Shown: positions 17,771-25,103 of the stretch, piece after piece
Position numbering within the stretch: position 1 is the first letter of the stretch
Layout: each line of letters opens with the position of its first letter
Assembly: GCA_030429495.1 (NCBI GenBank)
Contig: JAUIFH010000001.1
Location: 248,001-312,000, forward strand
Source of the DNA: Alphaproteobacteria bacterium
GTDB lineage: Bacteria; Pseudomonadota; Alphaproteobacteria; Rhodobacterales; Rhodobacteraceae
DNA length: 64,000 nt
Direction of reading: 5' to 3'
The notes under the pieces: model-generated
The model's input: only the letters and a program-made list of their open reading frames with translations
Database searches by the model: none
What the model was told of the DNA's origin: nothing
Made by a program: the position numbers and the translations under genes

Positions 17771-18922
17771 GTGGCGCGCTATTTTGAACCCATCAGCATT
17801 GGCGGGTTCGGTATGTCGGCAGACGGGGCGGCGCTTGGCGCCGCGATGGACAATCTTCTTGGTCATTGTGCCGGGCTCTCAGCCGGATCGCGCCTTGTCG
17901 TGATCAGGGAACGCGCCAGCGAACGGTTCTACGACCCGGCCGTGGCCGAGGCGGTCGCGCGCATGGCTGCCGAACGCGATATTCACACCACGCTCTGCGA
18001 TGTACCCTTCTGCGAAGAGGTGAGCGGGCTTGATGCCGAACTTGCCGATCTGATGGCAGAAGCCGATTGCACGATCTTCTTCGCCCGGCTCGGCGATCAG
18101 GTCAGGTTCCGCGCCCTGCCGAAATCTACCCGCGCGATCGTGAGCTACGCGCTCGACCTCGACATGCTGACTTCCGCTTTCGGAACCGCGCATTTCGCCG
18201 CGTTCGTGAAGCTGAAATACGCGATCGACGCGATGATCGAAACGGCGGGTGAAATCCGTGTGACCTGCCCGCGCGGCACCGATTTCATCGGGCCGGGCGT
18301 GGCGTTGGGCGGTAAGCAGGACGTCTCGATTATCCGGTTCCCGATGTCCGTCTTCGCGCCGGTGCCGGCGGCAGGCTTTGCCGGCCGCGCCGCGCTTGCC
18401 GGCTTTCTCGTCGGGACCGGTTCGCGCTACTACAGCCCGTATGGGCGCGCGCTGCAACGCCGGATCATCGCCCATTTTGCCAGCGGGCGACTGACCGGCT
18501 TCACGGGCGATGCCCACGACGTGCGCGCGGCCGAGGCGCATTACGACGATATATCCGCGCGGTTCGACATTGACCGCAATGCCGTTCATTCCTGGCATGC
18601 CGGCATCCATCCCGGCTGTGCGTTCCGATCCCCCGTCGATGCCGATTTCCTGCGATGGAGCGGCGGTGCGTTCGGAAACCCGCGCCTTCTGCATTTTCAC
18701 ACCTGCGGCGCCTACGCGCCCGGCGAGATCTCGTGGAACATTCTCGACCCGACGGTCCGGATCGATGGCGTCGCGGTCTGGGAAGACGGCCGGCTCCACC
18801 CGGAGCGTGTGCCGGGCGGGGCGCAGATCCTTGCAGACTACCCCTGCGCGGCTGCCGCATTCGCGGAACCGGAAAGCGAAGTCGGGTTCAATACCGACTA
18901 TATTCAACGTATCGATGCCTGA
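17771..18922 (+). CDS. M29 aminopeptidase / NicX-like fold protein
   Basis: A 383-residue protein that I place, with caution, in the clan that holds M29 aminopeptidases and the non-haem iron enzyme 2,5-dihydroxypyridine 5,6-dioxygenase (NicX). Visible hints are the N-terminal domain (CAGLSAGSRLVVIRE), a C-terminal HSWHAGIHPGC cluster and a late LLHFHTCGAYAPGE segment where metal ligands of this clan lie. No other family suggests itself. The start is GTG at 17771, with no good ribosome-binding site; ATG 17813 is an alternative that would lose the first 14 residues. Followed 63 bases later by a Rieske oxygenase, it may cleave the ring that oxygenase hydroxylates. Confidence 0.55.
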   Translation: MARYFEPISIGGFGMSADGAALGAAMDNLLGHCAGLSAGSRLVVIRERASERFYDPAVAEAVARMAAERDIHTTLCDVPFCEEVSGLDAELADLMAEADCTIFFARLGDQVRFRALPKSTRAIVSYALDLDMLTSAFGTAHFAAFVKLKYAIDAMIETAGEIRVTCPRGTDFIGPGVALGGKQDVSIIRFPMSVFAPVPAAGFAGRAALAGFLVGTGSRYYSPYGRALQRRIIAHFASGRLTGFTGDAHDVRAAEAHYDDISARFDIDRNAVHSWHAGIHPGCAFRSPVDADFLRWSGGAFGNPRLLHFHTCGAYAPGEISWNILDPTVRIDGVAVWEDGRLHPERVPGGAQILADYPCAAAAFAEPESEVGFNTDYIQRIDA

Positions 18923-18985
18923 GCGGTATTCGGACAATGCGAGCGTTGCCGCCCCAGGCGACCGGCATCAGGAAAGGACGAAGCG

Positions 18986-20026
18986 ATGTTCTCGGAGGAA
19001 TTCCCACGCAACTGCTGGTATGTGGCGGGCCGGAGCGAGGATTTCGACCGCGCACTGAAGGCGTTGAAACTCTTCGGCGACAAGATCGTTTTCTACCGCA
19101 AGGCGGACGGCACGCCGGTTGCGCTGGAGGATGCCTGTCCGCACCGCAAGCTGCCGTTGTCCAAGGGCACGGTCGAGGGCGACACGGTGGTTTGCGGCTA
19201 TCATGGCCTGACCTTCGACGGCAGCGGGGCCTGCGTCGCGGCCCCCACACAGGAAGGCGCGGTCCCGAAGCGCGCACGGGTCGTCAGCTATCCGGTGATC
19301 GAAAAATACGGCTTCGTCTGGATCTGGCCTGGTGATGCGACCCTCGCCGATGCCGCCAAGCTTATCGACATTCCGAACTTCGACGATCCCACTTGGGGCA
19401 AGACCCGGCGCGGCGCACTCGACATCGCGTGCAACTATCTGTGGATCACCGACAACCTGCTTGATCCCAGCCATGTCGCCTGGGTCCATCTGACCTCTTT
19501 CGCAGGGGGTGGCACCGATAACGTGCCGTTGGAAATTACCGAAGGCGACGACCGTGTCGTCGTCTGGCGCTGGATTCCGGACCGGCCCGCCGCGCCCTAC
19601 TACCAGCAGTTCATTGAATTCGAAGGCAATTGCGACCGCAAGCAGCACTACGAATGCCGCCTGCCGTCGACGGCGATCAACAAGTCGATCTACACGCCCG
19701 CCGGAACAGGCGGCGACGACGACAACCTGCCCGCCGACGCTTTCGTGAACTTCTCCTACAACTTCATGACGCCCGTGGACGAGGATCACACGCTCTACTT
19801 CTGGTTCCAGCACCGCAACGCGCTGGCCGACGACACCGAGGTGTCGGAGCGCATGTTCGCGGGCGCGACCATGGCCTTCAACGAGGACAAGGATGTGCTG
19901 GAAGCCGTCCATGCGGGAATGAAGGCACCGGCGACACCCTACCTAAACCTCGGTCTCGATGCCGGCGCTATGAGATTCCGCAAGCTCGTGAAGACCATGG
20001 TGGACGCTGAGCGCCCGGCTAGCTGA
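18986..20026 (+). CDS. Rieske non-haem iron oxygenase, VanA-like
   Basis: A 346-residue catalytic subunit of a Rieske oxygenase. The N-terminal cluster ligands are in DACPHRKLPL and CGYHGLTF, and the mononuclear iron ligands are in DNLLDPSHVAWVH (the Asp and two His). The size and C-terminal layout resemble vanillate O-demethylase oxygenase and related aromatic O/N-demethylases more than ring dioxygenases. No reductase gene is adjacent, and the small Rieske ferredoxin at 8975 is unlikely to replace one. ATG at 18986 with GGAAAGGACG upstream. Its last eight bases overlap the convergent OmpA-like gene. Substrate unknown. Confidence 0.87.
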   Translation: MFSEEFPRNCWYVAGRSEDFDRALKALKLFGDKIVFYRKADGTPVALEDACPHRKLPLSKGTVEGDTVVCGYHGLTFDGSGACVAAPTQEGAVPKRARVVSYPVIEKYGFVWIWPGDATLADAAKLIDIPNFDDPTWGKTRRGALDIACNYLWITDNLLDPSHVAWVHLTSFAGGGTDNVPLEITEGDDRVVVWRWIPDRPAAPYYQQFIEFEGNCDRKQHYECRLPSTAINKSIYTPAGTGGDDDNLPADAFVNFSYNFMTPVDEDHTLYFWFQHRNALADDTEVSERMFAGATMAFNEDKDVLEAVHAGMKAPATPYLNLGLDAGAMRFRKLVKTMVDAERPAS

Positions 20027-20738
20027 GTGCCTGAAACTCCACCCGCCGGTTCTCCGGCGCGCGCGGATCGTTTTCGTCGGCCAGGAACCTTTCACCAAGC
20101 CCGACTGCTTCGAGCCGGCTGGATGCGATGCCGCAATCGGTGACAAGGTAGCGGCGCACCTCGTCGGCGCGCAGTTGTGACAGCCGTTCATTGTAGGCGT
20201 CGGTTCCGGCTGCGTCCGTATGTCCGACGATGCGGAACAGCGCGATATCGCTGCCACGCATGACCGCGCAGAGCTGTTCCAGAAGTGGCTTCTGATCGTC
20301 GGTCAGCGCCGCGGAGTCAAATCCGAACTTGATGTTCACATTGACCTGAAGCTCAGGCGCGAGCTGGCCGAACACCACCGGCTGAGGTTCGGCGGGATCG
20401 GGGGCGACCGCCGCTTGATCCTGTTCGGGCGCCGCGGGGACGAGCGGCGCGATGCCACCCGAAACGCCGTCATCCCGGCTGCCGGTGATCGCGACCGAGC
20501 CTCCGGTGGTATCGGGCGACGTCAGGCTGGGGCTGTCGGTCGTCACTTCGACATTGTCGACTGTTACCAGCGTCAGCCCGCGTGTCCGGCCCGTGCCGCT
20601 TTCGCGCGCGGCGCGGAACGCATCCCTCTGGTTGAGGAACATCTGCAACAATTCCTCGTCCGAAAGATCCTGCGAGACGGCCGGAGACGAGATCGCGACA
20701 AGGCAGAGAAGGGCAGCGGAAAGCGGAAAACGGAGCAT
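20019..20738 (-). CDS. Exported OmpA-family peptidoglycan-binding protein
   Basis: A 239-residue exported protein. A Sec signal peptide covers residues 1-24 and ends PAVSQ. A low-complexity middle region rich in Thr, Pro and Ala leads to an OmpA/MotB C-terminal domain, with NVNIKFGFDSAAL and VGHTDAAGTDAYNERLSQLRA as its peptidoglycan-binding signatures. ATG 20738 follows GGGTGG. It diverges from the T6SS left arm and could anchor that apparatus or the wall near it, but it could equally be an unrelated envelope protein. Confidence 0.85.
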   Translation of the reverse strand: MLRFPLSAALLCLVAISSPAVSQDLSDEELLQMFLNQRDAFRAARESGTGRTRGLTLVTVDNVEVTTDSPSLTSPDTTGGSVAITGSRDDGVSGGIAPLVPAAPEQDQAAVAPDPAEPQPVVFGQLAPELQVNVNIKFGFDSAALTDDQKPLLEQLCAVMRGSDIALFRIVGHTDAAGTDAYNERLSQLRADEVRRYLVTDCGIASSRLEAVGLGERFLADENDPRAPENRRVEFQALS

Positions 20739-20762
20739 GAAAACCACCCAAAAAATGGGGCA

Positions 20763-20791
20763 TTAAACCGAATGGGAGTTTACGCTATAGT
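20763..20791 (+). promoter_or_regulatory. Candidate promoter for the left T6SS arm
   Basis: TTAAAC (20763-20768) and TATAGT (20786-20791) are spaced by 17 bases in the divergent gap between the OmpA-like and phosphatase genes. The -10 box is close to consensus and the -35 is weak. It would give a leader of about 90 bases before the phosphatase ATG. Confidence 0.4.
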
Positions 20792-20885
20792 AGGCACGTT
20801 TTCAATTCGCCCATTTTTCGGATGCGCCGATGCCATTGCAGTTGAAGCTTCGCGCCGGGCGCGTCGCGCCCCCGTGGTTGCGGCG

Positions 20886-21641
20886 ATGAGAAGCGCGACA
20901 ACCGTTGTCCCCACACCTTCCCCTCGCTTTCCGGTTGCGCGGGGGGCGGGGTTGACGCATCGCGGACGCGTGCGGAACCGCAACGAGGATGCGATCCTGA
21001 CCGATCCGTCCGGACGCCTTTGGGCGGTTGCGGACGGAATGGGCGGCTACGGGCATGGCGACATCGCGTCCGACATCGTGATCGACAGCCTCGAGACGAT
21101 CGCGGACGACGAGGATGCCGGCGCCGCACTGACCGCCCGGCTTACCGATGCGAACCAGATCATTCGGGTTCGCTCCGCCCAGCCCGGGATGGGGCAGATG
21201 GGCGCCACCGTGGTCGCGGCGATCATCGACCGGGCACGGGCGCAAATCGCATGGGCGGGCGACAGCCGCGCCTACCTGCTTCGGTCTGGCGGATTGCGAC
21301 TTGTAACGCACGACCACACCGTCGTTCAGGACATGGTGGATCGCGGCGAACTCAGCCCGGAAGCCGCCGAACGCCACCCGGAATCCCATGTCATCACACG
21401 GGCTGTCGGCGGGGAGGATTCGCTGGCGGTCGAACTGATCACCTTGCCGCTGACCCCGGGCGATCGTCTTCTTTTATGCTCCGACGGGCTTCCGCGTTGC
21501 GTATTCGAACCGGCGATCGCGGGCATTCTCGGTTCGTCGGCGACGCCCGAAATTGCCTGCCGTGACCTTGTTCATGCCGCGCTCGACGCTGGTGCGCCCG
21601 ACAACGTCTCCGTCATCGTCGTCGATATCCGGGAGGCGTGA
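20886..21641 (+). CDS. pppA: T6SS-associated PP2C-family protein phosphatase
   Basis: A 251-residue PP2C (Stp1/PppA) serine/threonine phosphatase. Metal-binding motifs are present in order: RNRNEDA near 30-36, VADGMGG at 48-54, GDSRAYLL, LLCSDGL and a final PDNVSVIVV. In T6SS loci PppA removes the phosphate that the membrane kinase places on the FHA protein and so turns the system down. The matching kinase is at 43411-45507 and the FHA protein at 34636-35952. I chose ATG 20886; longer frames reach upstream but add only non-conserved sequence. It is followed three bases later by the M15 peptidase gene. Confidence 0.9.
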   Translation: MRSATTVVPTPSPRFPVARGAGLTHRGRVRNRNEDAILTDPSGRLWAVADGMGGYGHGDIASDIVIDSLETIADDEDAGAALTARLTDANQIIRVRSAQPGMGQMGATVVAAIIDRARAQIAWAGDSRAYLLRSGGLRLVTHDHTVVQDMVDRGELSPEAAERHPESHVITRAVGGEDSLAVELITLPLTPGDRLLLCSDGLPRCVFEPAIAGILGSSATPEIACRDLVHAALDAGAPDNVSVIVVDIREA

Positions 21642-21644
21642 GGG

Positions 21645-22514
21645 ATGCAGCCCGGCAACCTCGTCGGACCCATCGTCGTGGCAATCGGCGTCATCATCGC
21701 GGCGATCGCCTTCGCCGTGGTTTCGACGCTGCTCGATACCGCTGACGCCGGGGCGGATCTGCGGATGACCCGCCTTGAGAATGCACTGGCCGAGGAGGGG
21801 GCGGAACGCGCCCGGCTTGAAGCGGAAGTGTCGCGCCTTCGCACCGATCTCGCGCGGCTTCGCGAGGATTTGAGTCTGGTCGCGAACCGTGCGCCGGTCG
21901 CCGCGCCGCAGGCGACCCCTTCCGCCGGTTTCGACCTTCCTGATGAGGATTTCGAGAATCCGCCAGAGACAGAGGCGCTGACCGAGGCGATGCTGCTGGC
22001 GAAGACCCGTTTCAACAAGGGCGTCACGCAACCGCGCAACCGGACGATGATGGAGATTCTCGGCCCGCCGCGTGACAACTACTCGACCGACTGTCAGCCG
22101 GTCACCAATCCGCGGCTGAAGGCGCTGATGGAAACGCGGCAAATCGGGCCGATCCGGGTCACGATGCTTCGTCCCGCGCTCGACTCGCTCGAACGGATCA
22201 TGGATCGACTGAAGGAAACCGATCCGGACATTTATGCAAAGGTAGGCACCGCGGGCGCGATCTGTGCAAGGTTCATCCGCGGCTCCACAACGTCGGTGTC
22301 GAACCATTCCTGGGGCACTGCGATCGACCTCAAACTGGAAAACCAACTCGACCCATTTGCCGATGGCGGCACACAGTTCGGCCTTCTGATCCTCGCCGAG
22401 TACTTCAACGACGAGGGCTGGTTCTGGGGGGCGACCTACAACCGCGAGGACTCGATGCATTTCGAGGTCGGGGAAGAAACGCTGCGCGCCTGGGCCGCTG
22501 ACGGAAAGCTCTGA
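21645..22514 (+). CDS. Membrane-anchored M15-family peptidoglycan peptidase
   Basis: A 289-residue protein with one transmembrane helix at residues 9-29, a coiled coil at about 38-80 and a C-terminal VanY/M15-type zinc peptidase domain. Zinc ligands are visible as SNHSWGTAIDL (His221 and Asp228) and SMHFEV (His272). The topology puts the catalytic domain in the periplasm. It is locked between T6SS genes, with a strong GGGAGG before its ATG. A likely job is to open local gaps in peptidoglycan for the T6SS envelope complex, as proposed for TagX in Acinetobacter; a secreted effector role is less likely because of the anchor. Confidence 0.87.
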   Translation: MQPGNLVGPIVVAIGVIIAAIAFAVVSTLLDTADAGADLRMTRLENALAEEGAERARLEAEVSRLRTDLARLREDLSLVANRAPVAAPQATPSAGFDLPDEDFENPPETEALTEAMLLAKTRFNKGVTQPRNRTMMEILGPPRDNYSTDCQPVTNPRLKALMETRQIGPIRVTMLRPALDSLERIMDRLKETDPDIYAKVGTAGAICARFIRGSTTSVSNHSWGTAIDLKLENQLDPFADGGTQFGLLILAEYFNDEGWFWGATYNREDSMHFEVGEETLRAWAADGKL

Positions 22515-22518
22515 TCCG

Positions 22519-25002
22519 ATGGCGGGCGGCAACAGCGATCCGCGCACGGTGCTTCCCGCTCGTGGCGGGTCGGTGCCCGATCCTTACGATCGTGCCGCCG
22601 CGCCGGTACTGGCATGGGCGGACGATCTTGGCACGACCGGCCGGCGCGACCCGCGCGACCTTCTCAACGAGGCGGTGGCGCGGCTCGACGTGTTCAGCGA
22701 CGCGCTGCGCCGGGCGGGCGTGCGGCCGGCGGCAATCCCTCCGGCACGCTACGCTCTGGCCCTGATTCTCGACCAGAAGGCGCGCGCAAACCGGCGGATC
22801 GACATCAAGACATGGTCGGCGGGCGCACATCGGCTTCTCTTCGACGGGCGCGACATTTCCCCAGCGACGATCCGAGAGTTTGTCGCCAAGGCTAGGGCGG
22901 CGGGGCGTGAATTCGACCCGGTGCGTCTGTTTCTTGAACGCTGCATCGAACGGCTTGATGGCGGACGCCGGCGCTTCGACCGTTCCACGGGTTCGAACTG
23001 GACCGGCATTGTCGTCGTTCTCATTGCCGGGTTTTGTCTTGCCGTCCTTGGTTGGGTCGGTTGGGTCGAATGGCGCTTTCACCGTGACTTGTCCCGCGTG
23101 TTCGCGGCGGAAAGCCTCGCGATCGGGCTTGACCGCACGGGCGAGATACCTGACCTGGCCGCCCGGCTGGACCGCCTGAAGGCCGCCGCTGACCAGGTGA
23201 CGGAGCGGGCCGGCACCGCGCCGGTCCGGTTGTTCGCCGCACCCGCCGGGTTCGATGCCGGCCAGCGGGCCGAAGCCGCTTACGCGGATGCGATCCAGCG
23301 CCACCTGCCGCCGCTGATCGCCCGCAGCATCGACAGCGCCATCGCGACAGAGGGCGAGGCCACAGCGCTTTACGACGACCTGCGCGCATGGTCGATCCTG
23401 TCGGACACGACCGGCTGGTCGGCGGCGTATCTGGCCGGCTGGGTATCCGACCGGGCGGGGGCCGGGCTTGGGCTTGACGGGATCGCGGGCCACGCGATCC
23501 GGCTGATGCCGGTATCCGATGCCCTGCCGCAACCCGATGCAGAGTTGATGGCACAGGCCCGTACATTCGCCGCCGAGGCTGAGGAAGCGGACCGCGCCTA
23601 TCTCGAACTCCGCCGGTCAGAAGGGGTCGCCGCAATTGCGGACTGGCAGGCCGACGACGCCGTTGCGGGGCTATCCGACGTGCTCCAACGCCGCTCGGGC
23701 CGACCGATGGAGGAACCGTTGCCGGGGATCTATACGGCCGCCGGCTGGAACTACGCCCGAGATGTCGGGGCCGGAACCGCCGTGCAGGCGGCGCGGGAAG
23801 AAGCCGCCCGCATCTTCACGACGCCGCCGCCACGCCGTAACGATACACCGGATCGTGTGATGGAGCTTCTTCAGCGCGACACTGTTGGCCAATGGCGCGC
23901 CTATCTGGCGGACCTGCGTGTGCGGCCATTCTCCGATCCGGACGCGGCGGTCCGGATATCGGGGCGTCTGGCGCTCGCGTCTTCGCCACTCGAGAACCTT
24001 CTGCGCGCCATTTGGGAAGAGGCCGGCGGGCTTGACCGTCGCCGACCCCATGCGCAGCAGATCGCCATCGCGACGGAATTCGCGCCGATGATCCAGTATG
24101 TCGAACAGGGCCGCATGCGCGAGATTGCGGAGCTGTTCGCGGGCCTCAATGTCGCGCTGGGCGCGATGGACCGCGATGAGGAAACAGGTCTCCAGCGATT
24201 GATGAGCATCCATGACCGCGCGACATCGATCGCGGCGCTCAGGCAGGCGCCGCTTGTCGTGGTCGGTATTGTCGAGGATGTTCTGGCCCAGTCGAGCGCC
24301 GCCCATGCCGACCTATTGACCAACCCGCTGACCCGCGCCTGGCAATCCGAGGTCCTGTCGAACTGCCTGGCCGCGACCGAAGGCCGGTACCCGTTTGCCG
24401 AAGCGACCGCCGACGCCGATGCCGATACGGTGGCGCGCCTGCTTGCGCCGGGCGGGGCGATCGACCGTTATGTTCAGGCGCGCGCGGCCCCTTATCTCGA
24501 CATGACGACCAGCCCGTGGCGCTGGAAGCCCGAGGCGCGCTTCTCCGGCCTGACCCCGGAGAGTGCGGCGTTCTTCCAGCGTGCGCAGGCGATCTCCTCC
24601 GCCTTTTTCGGTTCCGACGGCTCGTTCGGTGCCCGGCTTACACTCTCGGCGCTCGCCGAAAGGGGCAAGGCGTTCATCACCGTTGGCGGCGCGGGCGGTG
24701 CGGTCGAGACCACGGCCGACAGCCTGCAGATCGGATGGCCCGGTCCGGAAGCGGAACGCGGTGTGGAGGTCAGTTTCCAGACCAACGACGGCGCCGCGCG
24801 CATGACCGAACCCGGCCCCTGGGGATTGCTGCGCCTTCTCGGACCGCTGCGCCTGCGCGAACGGGAAGACGGCCGCCGCGTCCTCATCGACCTTCGCTCG
24901 GGCGGCGCGCGCCTGTTTCTGGAAATCGAACTCGATCGTGCCGACAATCCTCTCTCTCGCCGCAGCCTCCTGAACGGTTTTGTCTGCCCGCAGGTTCTTT
25001 AG
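22519..25002 (+). CDS. TssL/TssM-type hybrid lacking the NTPase domain
   Basis: An 827-residue inner-membrane protein that combines two T6SS parts. Residues 1-155 resemble a degenerate DotU/TssL cytoplasmic domain (ARYALALILDQKAR, then a WSAGAHRLLFDG helix). One transmembrane segment at 161-183 follows. The rest matches the periplasmic region and C-terminal domain of IcmF/TssM, ending with GRYPF, WPGP and a final FVCPQ, as in the full TssM at 27919-31458 (GRYPF, WPGP, FRCPQ). The TssM cytoplasmic NTPase with its Walker motifs is missing. It lies four bases after the peptidase gene and 101 bases before vgrG. I infer an accessory or alternative membrane-complex subunit. Confidence 0.8.
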   Translation: MAGGNSDPRTVLPARGGSVPDPYDRAAAPVLAWADDLGTTGRRDPRDLLNEAVARLDVFSDALRRAGVRPAAIPPARYALALILDQKARANRRIDIKTWSAGAHRLLFDGRDISPATIREFVAKARAAGREFDPVRLFLERCIERLDGGRRRFDRSTGSNWTGIVVVLIAGFCLAVLGWVGWVEWRFHRDLSRVFAAESLAIGLDRTGEIPDLAARLDRLKAAADQVTERAGTAPVRLFAAPAGFDAGQRAEAAYADAIQRHLPPLIARSIDSAIATEGEATALYDDLRAWSILSDTTGWSAAYLAGWVSDRAGAGLGLDGIAGHAIRLMPVSDALPQPDAELMAQARTFAAEAEEADRAYLELRRSEGVAAIADWQADDAVAGLSDVLQRRSGRPMEEPLPGIYTAAGWNYARDVGAGTAVQAAREEAARIFTTPPPRRNDTPDRVMELLQRDTVGQWRAYLADLRVRPFSDPDAAVRISGRLALASSPLENLLRAIWEEAGGLDRRRPHAQQIAIATEFAPMIQYVEQGRMREIAELFAGLNVALGAMDRDEETGLQRLMSIHDRATSIAALRQAPLVVVGIVEDVLAQSSAAHADLLTNPLTRAWQSEVLSNCLAATEGRYPFAEATADADADTVARLLAPGGAIDRYVQARAAPYLDMTTSPWRWKPEARFSGLTPESAAFFQRAQAISSAFFGSDGSFGARLTLSALAERGKAFITVGGAGGAVETTADSLQIGWPGPEAERGVEVSFQTNDGAARMTEPGPWGLLRLLGPLRLREREDGRRVLIDLRSGGARLFLEIELDRADNPLSRRSLLNGFVCPQVL

Positions 25003-25103
25003 GGAATTCCCGTCTCGGGATTCCGGCGATTTCGGATATACTGCACGGGTCATTTCTGCGGTCCGCCGCATCGTTATTCTGGTTTTCTCAAAAGGATAGT
25101 GCC

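Noticed and set aside
20741-20760. CCCA and TGGG repeat around an A-run as an operator or terminator
   Set aside because: Arms are only four bases long; this is expected by chance and gives no stable hairpin.
24516-25103. Upstream extension of vgrG
   Set aside because: It overlaps the TssL/TssM hybrid gene out of frame and has shadow-like composition; the GTG at 25104 has a ribosome-binding site and begins the conserved VgrG domain.
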